Notes: generated by a model not told the origin, from the letters alone. A stretch of DNA of 64,000 bases from Symsagittifera roscoffensis (GCF_963678635.1 NC_087069.1:43662688-43726687), one strand, 5' to 3'. Positions 12,493 through 23,210 are shown, counted from the first letter of the stretch. Program-made: numbers and translations.

Positions 12493-12846
12493 AATGACAC
12501 ACTGAATCAAATACAAACAACTTGATTCAGGTCATTGAAACGATACGCAAAATAGTACACTGCTCCACAGCTGGCCACGAAACTAGAATGCAACCAGTAC
12601 CCCGAACCTCCATCCATGAGCAAACGAAATACCTTCATCAATGCCGGAAATTTCGAGAACGACTGGCGTCAAGTTTTGAGAGAAGTTGAGAACACGACAG
12701 CAAAATTTAGAAACTCGAGAGAAATAGAAACTGGAATTCATAATGGATCACTTACGAAACTTCAAAAACAAATAAACTTCATAATAGCTAACTTAACAAT
12801 TTTAACTAACACAAATGCATGCTTAGATAGCAGACAACCAGGCTAA
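12487..12846 (+). other. Possible alternative C-terminal exon of the membrane protein
   Basis: If the last exon is spliced at 12487 (donor GTGTAA) to the acceptor CTCCACAG ending at 12570, the frame continues for 92 codons to a stop at 12844-12846. This gives a 345-residue protein with a longer polar tail (includes MSKRNTFINAGNFENDW and an acidic/asparagine-rich end). The stretch has more protein-like composition than the surrounding AT-rich frames. The donor is weak, so this may instead be chance or 3' untranslated sequence. Confidence 0.3.
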
Positions 12847-12847
12847 T

Positions 12848-13730
12848 TGTTCCGACTTTCGATACAAAGTAACGGAATATTTGTGCTCGGGGTGGGTTTT
12901 TTTGGGGGCGTTAGACAGTGCCGAAGTTAGAGAGTGCCGAAAAAGGCGGGAAATATTGGAACGCAATTTAAGAGGCTAGCTTTTGGCGGGAAAATTACTA
13001 ATGACACTTGAAACTTGTTCAGACTCAATTTTGGCGCCAAAATCGATGAGCAAACAAAACTTTCTTTTCTTTTCTCAATTAGTTCACGACAAATAAATTT
13101 GTTCAGACTCAATTTTGGCGCCAAAATCGATGAGCAAACAAAACTTTCTTTTCTTTTCTCAATTAGTTCACGACAAATAAGTCAGTTTCTGCACTCTTTA
13201 ACAAATTTTCGGCACTCTTTAACAAATTTTTGTTTTCGGCACTGTCTTACCCAACCGTTTTTTTTTCTTCAGACAAATTTCGACTTTTTAACTAGCCGTT
13301 TTTGACGGAATTTTTTTGATATCATTCGAAAGCTATTGTTGTCTTGAGCTTGAGTTTGAAAAGATATTTCACCTGTGATCATTTTTCGTAAAGTTATGGG
13401 GGTTTAAAGATTGCCATTTTGGCCAATTTGGGATATTTTACGCGCGATAAATTTCGCGCTATTAACGCGTAAGCGAGATTTAATCCGTCTTAGAAATCGT
13501 TCCAAATTGGTTCAAGGAAGCTTATATGCCATAATTGATTTGTTAATAGGCGCAAAATCTATCACTTTGTCCTTAATATGACGTGTGGGGGGATGTTTTT
13601 ACATAAAATCTCAAATTTTTTTTTAAAAAAAGTTTTTTATTACATTAAACGTTTTCATCTTATTAATGCTCCATAGACCTTAAAAGGCAGTCGGAACTTT
13701 CAGGGCTTCGCCCTGATAAAAGCAGTCTTG
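12848..13730. repeat. Dispersed repeat, copy B, with nested insertion
   Basis: Collinear with 6247-6785 over its outer parts (CCGACTTTCGA at the start, the CTATTAACGCGTAAGCG block near 13460, the GCAGTCT word near 13722). It is interrupted by the 341-bp inverted-repeat segment at 12910-13250. No coding content. It fills most of the space between the stop of the membrane-protein gene and the WASHC5 3' end. Confidence 0.7.
12910..13250. mobile_element. Nested small inverted-repeat element
   Basis: GTTAGACAGTGCCGAA at the left end matches the reverse complement of the right end (GTAAGACAGTGCCGAA). A second internal pair, AGAGTGCCGAAAA, also occurs inverted on both sides. The segment is absent from the sister repeat copy at 6247-6785, so it was inserted. 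Inside, an 84-bp unit is tandemly duplicated (13017-13100 and 13101 onward) and carries the palindrome TTTTGGCGCCAAAA in each copy. It has no transposase. Confidence 0.7.
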
Positions 13731-13848
13731 TTTAGTTAGTTTTTAGTTTGGATCAACTTGAAGAGAAAAGAACTAGTCATACAAACTGAGAATTGCTGCG
13801 AAACAGTTTATATGAATATAAATTATTGAGATAGATATAAAATGTAGT

Positions 13849-13854
13849 TTATTA
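13849..13854 (-). promoter_or_regulatory. WASHC5: Candidate poly(A) signal of WASHC5
   Basis: TTTATT on the plus strand reads AATAAA on the minus strand, about 65 bp downstream of the WASHC5 stop codon (13919-13921). Position and orientation suit a short 3' untranslated region. Confidence 0.4.
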
Positions 13855-13918
13855 AATATATTCAGTTATGAAACTATAACTTTCTAATCTATGATAAGAT
13901 AGATGGAGGACATATGCT

Positions 13919-14569
13919 TCACATGTGTAAAGGAAGTTCCAAGATATGAGCGGGGATGTAGTTGGACAAGAGAGTGTCGATGGAGTCGGAGATGAGAGCC
14001 AGCTGGCGCATGAAGTGCAGCACCTGCACTCAAAAAAATGTTAAGGTAAAATTACCCTAAATAAGTTAAGGTAAAAAGCAATTAAGGTAAAATTTACCCT
14101 AACATTACCTTAATTTTACCTTAAAAAATTGTTAAGGTAAAATTTACTTAAACTGAATTAAGGTAATTTACCTTAACTTAACCTTAATTTTAAGGTAACT
14201 TTAATTTTAATTTTAATTTTTAAGGTAAGTTAAGGTGTACTTAAGGTAGTGCAAATTTACCTTAATTGTTAAGGTGTTTTCAGGTGTTTTTTAAGGTAAA
14301 TTTACCTTAACTTTTTTTTGAGTGTGGGACAGGTCAGAAGGAAGTTCGGAGAGGGGCTTCGAGGGGTCACCAGAGGGCAAGCGAGACACCGATGACGTCA
14401 GATATGAGCCCATGTACGAGAAAACCTCTAGGAGCACCTGTGAAAAGAAGAGTATCACATCGCGCCCAAGCAAAAATGGTCGCATAGATTCAGTCGTTTT
14501 AGACCAGACTAACAAATAGGGACCAACAATGAAGGATCGTCTAAGAAAGACAAACATAGATAGATAGAT

Positions 14570-14616
<47 letters not shown>

Positions 14617-14948
14617 AGAGAGTGAGAGATATCGTAGTGAGATATAGAGAAACAGATAGATAGAGAGAGAGAAAGTAGAAGCCTAAGAAGACCTTTTTTT
14701 CAAAACATGCCTAATTTCCGTCTAAAATCCCCAATAACCAGAAGTATGATGTCGAAAGATACTAGCCTGATTGTGGAACTGCTTGAGGAATGTGTGCACT
14801 CCTAGGACCAACATTCGGGTGTCCGCGTAGTCGGCTGGGACGCCCACTGCAGACGATGAGGAGGGGGAGGGGTTGATGAAGGTGGCCATGTTGCGGGCGA
14901 AGGGGGCAGATGCCCTGTTGAGGTGTCCGATCACTAGAAGGGTGGTGA
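13919..14948 (-). CDS. WASHC5: WASHC5 / strumpellin, last three exons (5' partial)
   Basis: Strumpellin is a core subunit of the WASH complex, which drives Arp2/3 actin assembly on endosomes. Exons read on the minus strand: 14767-14948 (cut by the gap), about 14312-14437 (or from 14306) and 13919-14023, ending in TGA. The translated pieces follow the conserved strumpellin C-terminus in order: an LVLGVHTFLKQFH block (family LVLGLLTLLKQFH), a VLLEVFSYMGSYLTSSV helix, an ELPSDLS block (family EIPADVV) and a final NYIPAHILEL (family HVPNFIFDEF). Introns: 14438-14766 is GC-AG (donor CAG/GCTAGT, phase 0, acceptor TTTTCACAG). The other is made of the inverted-repeat element at 14027-14324. The upstream 1,000 or so codons are not in this window; beyond the gap only retroelements follow. 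Identification rests on recalled family sequence. Confidence 0.87.
14027..14324. mobile_element. Introner-like inverted-repeat element forming a WASHC5 intron
   Basis: A 298-bp segment begins CACTCAAAAAAATGTTAAGG and ends with its near-perfect inverted partner. The interior is made of repeated TTAAGGTAAATTTACC-type palindromes. It is flanked by the dinucleotide CA on the WASHC5 strand, as a 2-bp duplication. Removing the element plus one CA leaves an uninterrupted WASHC5 frame (codons for DLSQVLHF), which aligns without a gap to the conserved family block. The inverted repeat supplies donor-like AAAG/GTTAAG or AAG/GTAAAT sites in phase 0, and the flank supplies the acceptor TGCAG, so splicing would keep the frame and add a few residues. 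Confidence 0.85.
14554..14672 (+). repeat. GATA / GA microsatellite
   Basis: GATA units followed by a long interrupted GA run (GAGAGAGAGA), in the WASHC5 intron 14438-14766 on the opposite strand. Confidence 0.85.
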
Positions 14949-15148
14949 NNNNNNNNNNNNNNNNNNNNNNNNNNNNNNNNNNNNNNNNNNNNNNNNNNNN
15001 NNNNNNNNNNNNNNNNNNNNNNNNNNNNNNNNNNNNNNNNNNNNNNNNNNNNNNNNNNNNNNNNNNNNNNNNNNNNNNNNNNNNNNNNNNNNNNNNNNNN
15101 NNNNNNNNNNNNNNNNNNNNNNNNNNNNNNNNNNNNNNNNNNNNNNNN
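14949..15148. other. Assembly gap (200 N)
   Basis: Exactly 200 undetermined bases, a usual placeholder length, so the true size is unknown. It cuts the WASHC5 exon on one side and the 3' end of the decayed LTR element on the other. Frames that run through it are artefacts. Confidence 0.98.
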
Positions 15149-15779
15149 GGTTAAGTTGAACATCTTATTGCTCCTCGCTTGTGAACCGCTTCGGTAGCCC
15201 TGCCTTTTCGTCTTCTTTGAACAATGGATGTCAAGGGGTTTCAATATATGAAAAACGCACCCTATTCTTATTGGGACTTTCTATGCACTACAGTCAAGTC
15301 ACTTAATCAACATGGTCTGCATTGCCGAATGCAGTTTTGTTGGGTCCTAATAAAACAAGGTTATCTGCACAACGTTTGTACCCAGGCGTGTGTAGTGTGT
15401 TTGTGAGATTTTCCCGTCTATTTTTTTGTATTTTTGTTCGAATTTTTTTTGGATCTTATATTTATGTGGCTCAGCATGTTGTTTTCCGTGCTAACTTTTG
15501 CTATGCTTTTTTGATCTGTTTCTCTAGCTGTCTTTGTATCCTTCGATAGGTCGTGCATGACTTCTGCCTGTAGTGGCGGGTGCATCTAGTTTTTTTCAAA
15601 TCTAAACACGCGTGTTTTGCACTCTCCTAATTTAATTTGATTGGTGAACTAGCTGTTGCTATGTTTAAAGTGATGTGTTTGTTTTCTTCTCATGTGGCCT
15701 CAAAAAGTATTTTTTTTTTCTCTATGTGGAGTTATCCTTATTGTTTTTATAATTTTGGCTACGCCAGATGCTACTTTGA

Positions 15780-16170
15780 GTTGTGTAATATTTGGATCGG
15801 TCATCAGAACTCCTATTCAGCTTTTCTGTGTTTGAATCAATCGTTCGAATACCCCTAAAAACCTATGCTATAGACCGGATAATAACAGGGTTATGCTGTT
15901 TGCTTTGCAGCATTTTCAAAACTTTTTTACCTCTGAATGCTTGTGCTGAGTCGCATCTTACTTTGTTGGTACTCCGTTTTTTTCTAATGTATCTTTGCAT
16001 AAGTTTCAGACCACATCTGCTGTGGTGTTAGATAGTATCTCAGTGGTTAAAGTTTTTAACCATTTGTTTATCGCCATAAGCGATTTCAGAGTTTGCACGA
16101 TGGACCTATGGATGTGCGGGAACCATATGATCGTAGAGATCAAGCACTGGAGCGGACTCAGGGAGCGTTC
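15780..16170 (-). pseudogene. Integrase core remnant of element 3
   Basis: Minus-strand reading, with frame changes, gives an integrase catalytic-core pattern. The second acidic residue is in CDSAQAFRGKKF (about 15927-15954). The glutamate is in VFERLIQT (about 15830-15857), some 35 codons later, as expected for a DD35E enzyme. Upstream, an IVQTLKSLMAINKWL-like stretch corresponds to the region after the first aspartate. Stops such as the TGA in the middle make it non-functional. Confidence 0.7.
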
Positions 16171-16463
16171 GGTGGTTGCTTTCAAGCACTGTCTGTATCA
16201 ATTGTGTGGGGAGATCAACCCTTTTCTCGGTCAATAATCAGTCTGTCCTGACGTGCAATTTGTTTTGTATTTTCGACAGTGAAACCCGTATGAGCATTTC
16301 AAATAATCTCTATACAATGGCTCTCTATACAATGACGTGTCTTCTTCAGTTTCTGTGTGTTAATGAACTAGTTATCTTTTCCCCAAAACTCCATTTTTGT
16401 CGTCTTTTGTTTTTGTGGCAAATTCCCGTAAGTTAGTCATCAGCTTTCCAGCTTGTACGATCG

Positions 16464-17053
16464 TCATCGTAATTTCCACTTATTGTTATTCAATTGTTGC
16501 TCAGGTTTGGTAATTTGATGTATTTTAAGTGAAAACTGTTTTTGGGAAGGATGGAACAGATGCGACACACATGCGACACCATTTTTATTCAAATATACGT
16601 CTGGATTTTTTTCCGGATTGTCCATCTTGGGTGTGTTTGTTGCAGTTGTTGTAGAGTTGAAGATGTCCAGCGTTCGCATGTGGAAGTTGTTGTTCATCTG
16701 TGCCGTCCTGGGCTAGACAGCCTTTCTTCTCGGTCAGTCAGAGTCTTCCATTCAGATAATTTTTGAAAGTCCATCCGGGGTTTTTCGCTGGGAATTTCGA
16801 TTGCCACTTTTTTTACTGTCTGAGATAAAGCCCCTGTTAAATGCTTTTTAGTCATTCCTTCTTTGCACTTTTTTTTGTAGTCGATCAATTTCAAGCTTTG
16901 AGAGTAGTTTTGTCTTGATATCTGAGATTTCTTTTTCCTGTCAGTCGGCTTACGTATGGTTAAATGAGCAAATGATGGTTTATATTTTGTTTTGCTTAGC
17001 CGCATTGTGATTAATCGGAATGTCTGAATTGGTTCGTTAAATTTTTTTCGCAC
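16464..17053 (-). pseudogene. Lysine-rich frames of element 3, part not assigned
   Basis: Two minus-strand open frames overlap end to start (17053-16694 and 16697-16464). They are strongly basic (many K and R) and lie between the RT and integrase remnants. They could be the connection or zinc-binding region in the wrong frame, or decayed spacer. I cannot assign a domain. Confidence 0.35.
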
Positions 17054-17839
17054 CCTCTCTGATCAGCTGATACGTTGCTCGTTTCTCATTGGCTAAGCTG
17101 CTTAGATTTGGATTGTCAATCATCTCCAGATTGGAAAGCAAGGAGATGATTGAGGCCACCACAAATTCTTTGTCGTACTAAAAGGGGGTAGGGTCTTCTA
17201 ACCAGATTTTTAGAAATATCGTCATTTTGTCCCATCTTTGTTCCTGCTAAGCCTTTGATGTCACTTCGTGAAAAAAACTAGTCGGTCAATCCAACTTGTA
17301 AGCCCACTTTGATTCTTCTCTAGCGTTTAATGTGCTGGTCAAAGCTTGGTTTTCTATGATGATGGTAAAAAAAGTTTCCCGCACAAATAGTATTTGAAAT
17401 GTTCTCTAATCCAGACTACCGTTATAACTCTTGTTCATTTACTGAATATTGTTTTTTTAACGAGTTCAAAATCTCACAAAAGCGTAAGCAATTGCAACCC
17501 AGTCCCTTCGATTAACTGTTCTAGTGCTGCTCCGAGTCCGCAGTTGATGCATCATAGACCATGCAAGATTCCAAGTTTTGATCAGAATGCTTTTTTTTCT
17601 GGTATTTTCGACATCAAATTTATTTTACTGTTTAACTTAAATTGTATTTTAGAAGTGATTTTAAGGCTACTGTGGTCTGATTTAGATGTGGAATGTGTCA
17701 TGTTAGGTGATGAATTGACCCCTAAAAGTTTTTGGCTTAAATTTTATAAATGGAGTTAGTTTGTTTTGCCCCTAATTTTTGCTTCAATTGTTTAGTTCAG
17801 TGAATATTGATACTATATTTTAGCCACTAATCTTTTCTT

Positions 17840-18430
17840 CATGCTTATTGTTTTTAATAAATGATATAGACAGATTGTCTTCATCTATTTTCAGTAAGAC
17901 TGTTTTGGGCGTCTCTTGTGTTAATCTGTTGAAATTTTTGTCACAATGAGCATGTCTTCTAGATACGCATATTCTTCTATGCCAATTGTGAGTGTTCGAT
18001 CTAATGGTTTTTGGAGTTTCACTAGCGTATCCGTTAGTCCGTGAAGCCCAGTTTTGAATTAATTCGTTCCTATAGCATTTCCTCCGACAAGACTGAAAAT
18101 GCTGGTTATCTGATCCAAAAATTTTTGTGAGTATGCATAGGATAGAAAATAGAGTAGAAGTTAGTGTTTGTTCGTTGTGGTAGGTTTTTATGATTTGTAT
18201 GACTAAATTTAGTTAAATATTGAACATTTACATTTGATAACTGTTGTTGTGTATACATTTTTTGATCTTTTCGATTATCCAGTGATAGTTTTACCGTTTG
18301 ATTTTTTTCACTGTCATCACGATTGGGCTGATGAATTTATTATCTACTTCCTCAAGTATATCTGGTCAATTTTTTGAGTTTTATTCGGCTCTCTAAGGCG
18401 CGCATTCGTATCCGTTTTCTTTTATATTTA
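17840..18430 (-). pseudogene. Reverse transcriptase remnant of element 3
   Basis: Minus-strand translation in shifting frames gives an ordered set of gypsy-type RT blocks: FISPIVMTVKKIKR, a KCIHKN/SYQM-like block, RRKCYRNE where families have GGxATGTYRF, GFxGLTD-like words, then YAYLEDMLIVTK at the active-site box near 17950-17985, followed by KIDEDNLSISF. The active-site box reads YLED where YxDD/FLDD is expected, so a catalytic aspartate is a glutamate even apart from the frame breaks. Confidence 0.7.
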
Positions 18431-18540
18431 AAAGTATGTAAAAATTGATGACTCTTAGTGTTGGATTAATTCAGCGGGGGGGGGGAGAAGACCTTCATGT
18501 ATTAACATAGGCTAAAGAGTGTCCGGTCCTCACTCTATGT

Positions 18541-18994
18541 ATTAACATAGGGAATTTATTTCCCAATGTATTAAGATATGGAATATAATTAATAAGGTTT
18601 CATAGTTTGAGTGATGGTAAAAGAATAATGAGAAAAACTGTGTTTTTTTTGAATATTGCGTGGAAATGTTTAGTTTTTTCTCAAAAATGTCGGCGCGCGT
18701 TACCTAATGGGTTATTATTATTTGTGTATTACATGAGAATAGTTTTTCCAGTGTAATAAGGTAGGTTTCATAGTTTCAGATCGTAAGATGGTAAGTTTCA
18801 GAAGATGGTAAGTTTCAGAAAGAGTCCGATCTTACTATGTTTTAGGATAGTGTATAGAATTCTCTCTGAGTAAGGATTAAAAATACATTGTAGGCACTTA
18901 AGATTTCATTAAGATAGGGAATAGGTTTTCCCAATGAATTAAGATATGGAATAGAATTGGCAAGGTTTCATAGTTTGAGTGATGGTAAGAGAAT
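18541..18994. repeat. Direct repeat inside element 3
   Basis: About 90 bp at 18541-18632 recur at 18908-18994 (shared words include AATTAAGATATGGAATA-like and CATAGTTTGAGTGATGGTAA). The repeats occupy the place where protease and the start of pol should be, so they may mark a deletion or a secondary insertion. Confidence 0.7.
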
Positions 18995-19095
18995 GGCAAG
19001 AAAAACGGTAATCCATGGTATCTATATAACCGTCGGAATCATCCTTGTAACACCTCGGTTTTTTGAACACCCTTTTAGATTTTTCGTTGCGCTCA

Positions 19096-20551
19096 TTAAA
19101 CCTGAACAATCTTGAGGGACGTCTCCATGGATCTGTTCAGAAGTTCGAACGCTGTGGCCATTGCTTTTGCATACCGAGAATATCCCGTCTGATCGTTCGT
19201 GTCCGTTGTTTGAGGCTCTGGAACATCCATCTTGTCAGAGTTCGTTCGTGACTGGCCCACTACCAGTAGAGCCCCCTGTGGCACCTCTCGGTGGATTCTC
19301 TCTTCCTCCCGTTGACCCACACGTCCTTCCTCTGTTTGAGTGCTCATTGAAATACATTCTCGGCTCTCTGCATGCCTCCCTCGAGTGTGCTCTTCTATTT
19401 CTAGATCTGCTCCTATTTCTCGGGAGACCATTCAATCAGTCCAATTTAGCCTGAGTGCATCTTTCCATCATAGTGTCTATCCTAGTATTGAGAGCCCCAA
19501 GTGTCTGCCCCTTTTGACTCCCAATTCGCTTCATGTCGCCTCTCAATTGCTGCTCTCTTTGCTTGGCCTCCAGCGTCATTCGTGACAAATTTTTGGCCAA
19601 GTACTCATCGCTTTGACTGACCTCCTGTCTATTGCGATTTATCTCTTCCAGCAGGCTTTCTCCCTCAAAGCGAACTGCTGTCTCTTGTTCACTCATTCGG
19701 ATCAAAATCTGTTCATTTTGTTCATCCATGCTATCCATAATTCTGGTCAGGGCCTCTTCCATTGATGCTCCGTTGGCCACAAATGGAGTCTATATTAGTG
19801 GCGTCACCTTATTCTTGACAGGCAATTAAGTGCTGGTTGATACTCGCGCCGCTCCTCTCTGTCTCGAAGGTCCTTCATACTACGCTTCCAATTTCCTCAG
19901 TGTGGTCTCTGATTTTTTGACCTGTTTGCGGGTCCGAATTAGCCCTCTTTATGAATGGTGCGTTCCATTCGTAGCCGTATTTATCGTTCTGACTGCACGA
20001 AACTGATCCAAAGAGCCATAATCCACGTTGACAGGTGCTGCGTCTTCATGGGTGAAGCTCAATTGAGATCCAAAGTCTTTAATTTCTTCACTTATCATCT
20101 CAGCACCAGCTTCCATTCCCATTGAAAACGCAACTAAATTTTCCAAAAGGTTCTTGGTTCGTTCTGAAAACGAGGAAGACGCTTCAGCCGTCCCTGACAA
20201 CCCTTGCATCATTGAATCGTCAGTAGGTGAGCCTTCTACTGCTGGTTTTTAAATCGAAATGTCGGACGGTTCCGACATTTTTTTTTAGATCAAGAGTCCC
20301 GGTCGACTGAGCAAAAGCCTGTCCCTGTTCTACGGGAGTAGATTCACTCGTTAATCGAAGGTTCCGTTTCCTTCGGTTCCACGTCCCGTTGGATCCTCGC
20401 CCTGAGCAGGATTCCGATGTATCTCTACTTCCAAAGTCGTTTGTTTGTCTTCCGAGACCTTTTGTCTCCTTGTTTCAACCCTTTTGCCTGAAACTATCTT
20501 CCCCTTGTTATTCCGAGCCTCGTTATTTTTTTCCACAATAAGATCTTTCAT
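19096..20551 (-). pseudogene. gag-like frames of element 3
   Basis: A chain of minus-strand frames (20551-20351, 20212-19949, 19780-19436, 19435-19235 overlapping 19431-19096) encodes a polar, charged, coiled-coil-like protein. Parts include EEALTRIMDSMDEQNEQILI, a QREQQLRGDMKRI helix and an Arg/Ser-rich stretch. The position just downstream of the leader and the composition suit gag. I see no CCHC knuckle. Frame changes and stops between the pieces make it a pseudogene. Confidence 0.6.
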
Positions 20552-22558
20552 TGTATTCTTTTGTTTTTTTTTCGTTAAATTTCCTGGAGCTAGCTCCGAG
20601 CTTAGGTATCCTAGTACTGTCTAGACTCATCGTATCCTGTTACTAGTCGTTGCTTACTAACTGGATTCGCTTGCTATTGTATTTATTGTCTGACAACCAA
20701 ATACAATATTACAACACAATCATGTTCTAACGTTTTAACTAACCAGTGACCACGAATCTGAATAATTCATCCCAATTCAGATTATCTCCAATTTCTGCAC
20801 AGAAATGAATTATTGGTTGTTAGATAAAATGCTAGCACAGTCAGATGATAGCAAGATGTTTAAAAGATTTTGATGAACTCACTACCAATTTAGAACAATA
20901 AAAAAAATGATTTAAAAAACTTTATTAAACTTGAAGACGAAAGAGAAAAAAAGTGTATGTGCGATGCGATTGGCCTCTGGCAATTTATTTGAACTGGTTT
21001 CTAACGAAAGAGTTTCCCCTGTTTAGTGCCGCACTAAAAAATGTTTAAGTTTGTTATTTCCGATCAAAAAGTAGTAAAGTAAACTGGGTCGGTCCGGTTG
21101 TTCTTGTGTTATTGAGCAAAACGTCTTTGGTCCAAATCAAAAAATTTCAAACTTATGGTTTCCACCTTTTTTTTGTGCATTTCTTGCCCTAATGAGCTAA
21201 AAATTGTTAAGCCGAGCTCAGAGGGCCTTTTATCTTTTAGTTTCTTGCAAAAAAAAAGCCATCAAAAACGTATCAGCTGAAAAAACTTGCCCAAAAACAA
21301 CACTATTTGGATCCCTCAGGGTTGATGAATCCACTAAATCAAAGTAGTTTTGTTCGATTACGCTGAAAAAGCAAGGTTGTTGGCAAACGCATTCTTAAAA
21401 CTGTCCAGTCACTAATTTATGTTGACCGATCAACAAATTTTATCACGATAACTCAAAAATTCCCAAAATTTTTCACATTTTACGGCGTTTAGTTTTTCCA
21501 AAATCAACAAAAATTGGATTTCGGTACCCAATTGGTTCTAACAACGTCCGCACTAAAATCAACCGGTTCCTGGTTTTTCTAGTTATGTTCGTCAAATTAC
21601 GAGGTAACTTATTAGCTTAGCACTGTTTTCCGCTTCGAAAAATAAGGAAATTTCAAAACCGCTTAATGTGGTAGGATCAAAATATGTTTATTTTGACCCT
21701 AAAAACCGGTCTATTTGCTGTTTATTTGATTGAAAAACGGTATAAGATTATTATTAAGGTAGTCTAAAATGTAGGACTTTTAGTGTTATACCCCTCCGGT
21801 CCATTCAATATCCGAACTAAGGTGCTTAACTCGGAAAATGGCAACTCGGTTGAGGGTCGCTACAGTGCAGTCACTGTCGAGCCCCCCATAGATTGATATC
21901 ATGTTTTCGCTAACAAAAAAGATGCAAAACTTAGTAACGATACACAACAGTAAATTATTGTTGTCCCTAAGATCCTTTCTGCTGCTCCTTGTACTGCTTG
22001 CCGGATCAGTCTTCTCTTCCATCCCTTGATCCTTTCGGATTGAGCTCAAATTTAATTCACATGCTTAACTACTCAAACAACCCTGCAAAACAGGCACAGG
22101 AAAATACTACAGTTCCGATCGTAACGATCGGGTTTGATATGAATGCCTGTAAAAAATTATATTTCTAACAACAACAAACGGGAAGGTCGGATCACATCTC
22201 GTCTGATGGATGATTTCTAATGATTTTTTTAAACTGTTTTTGATTTTTTATTCGGTAGTTTTTATTTTTATTGATTTATTCTTAGATACTATACTACTTC
22301 ATGTTTGTTTTTTTTGTATATCCGTAATTGTTTTTGGTCATATATTGCTCAGGGAACGACCGGATGGTCGATCCCCCACCCTTACCGATACGTGAAGTTT
22401 CGTTCTTAACTATGTTAAAAAGCTAAATCAGGGAAACCGGAAGGCTTCCGCGTTACGAACCACCCTTCCGACTTTTGTTTATGGGCTTTATTTAGAGCGT
22501 CTGCTCGGCACGGAGTGCTTTCGCTGACGGGTGACCTCCGATCATGATGTTAAAAGTA
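20552..22558 (-). other. Leader region of element 3, no gene
   Basis: About 2 kb between primer site and gag with no credible coding frame. It contains the hairpin CCGATCGTAACGATCGG (about 22117) and a GC-richer stretch at 22340-22540. A long leader is shared with the giant elements. Confidence 0.55.
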
Positions 22559-22576
22559 TAACACCCAGTAGCGCCC
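22559..22576 (-). other. Primer binding site of element 3
   Basis: On the minus strand, 14 bases after the LTR end, GGGCGCTACTGGGTGTTA resembles the giant element's TGGCGCTCCTGGGTGATC at 26532-26549. The two families probably use the same or a related tRNA primer. The first base reads G where T (pairing with the tRNA CCA end) is expected. Confidence 0.6.
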
Positions 22577-22590
22577 TAAAAAATTATATA

Positions 22591-23172
22591 TGTAACATTC
22601 GCCCGGAAGTACATACCGTCGGGAAAAAAGCTAGCTTATAAAACGACTGACTAGCGATTACACTTTCAGATGGTTTTATCCGTCTCTAACAAGCCAGTTC
22701 GAAGTGTGGTTCACTAAAATCGGGTCGACGTAGTCGTTACAACTTAATGGCTATCGGCCAAACCGCACAAACTAACTTAGTTATCTTCAAAATATTGAGC
22801 TCAGTATCCCCAGACCATGAGGTCGCACCTAAAAACAGGGCTACCTCGTCATTTACTATATTCTCATTGTTTTTTTTTTTCAGTAGATAAATCATCATGT
22901 CAATCGGAGATGGATCAACCCTTTCCGTCAACTCCTAGCTTCTCATTCTCTGAAAATGAACTGGAAGTTAAGTTAAATCAATTCAGGTTATTCCGGGAAG
23001 TTACAAATTGTTAAAATAAATGTTTAGAGTCCTTGAACGGTATTTTTCCGAATTCTTGAATCCGGACGAAGAGTTGTTTTCTTCCCATTGAGGAAGGCTA
23101 GCAAATTCTCCCGTTAGCACTCCTGATCTTCGGGAATTGCTCTCTAACGATTGTAGCTGCACAATCGTTACA
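22591..23172 (-). repeat. 5' LTR of element 3
   Basis: On the minus strand the segment starts TGTAACGATTGTGCAGC and ends GAATGTTACA, giving the inverted terminal word TGTAAC/GTTACA expected of an LTR. It is followed after 14 bases by the primer site. No partner LTR is present in the window, so the length (582 bp) is inferred from the termini alone. Confidence 0.6.
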
Positions 23173-23210
23173 ACTCGGAGCGCTCTTTTTCATAGTTGGT
23201 TCATAAATAA

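Larger units (their letters stand above)
15149..23172 (-). mobile_element. Decayed Ty3/gypsy-like LTR element (element 3)
   Basis: Read on the minus strand, the order is 5' LTR (22591-23172), primer site (22559-22576), long leader, gag-like frames (20551 to 19096), a repeat-filled deletion scar (18.5-19.0 kb), RT remnant (about 18.43-17.84 kb) and integrase remnant (about 16.17-15.78 kb). Every coding part is broken by stops and frameshifts. The 3' LTR is not visible and may lie in the gap. The minus strand is A-rich throughout, as is common in LTR elements. It belongs to a different family from the giant elements but shares the LTR end TGTTACA and a similar primer site. Confidence 0.8.

Noticed and set aside
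14762..15244. Open frames running through the N gap
   Set aside because: Undetermined bases were translated as open; only the part up to 14948 is supported, as WASHC5.
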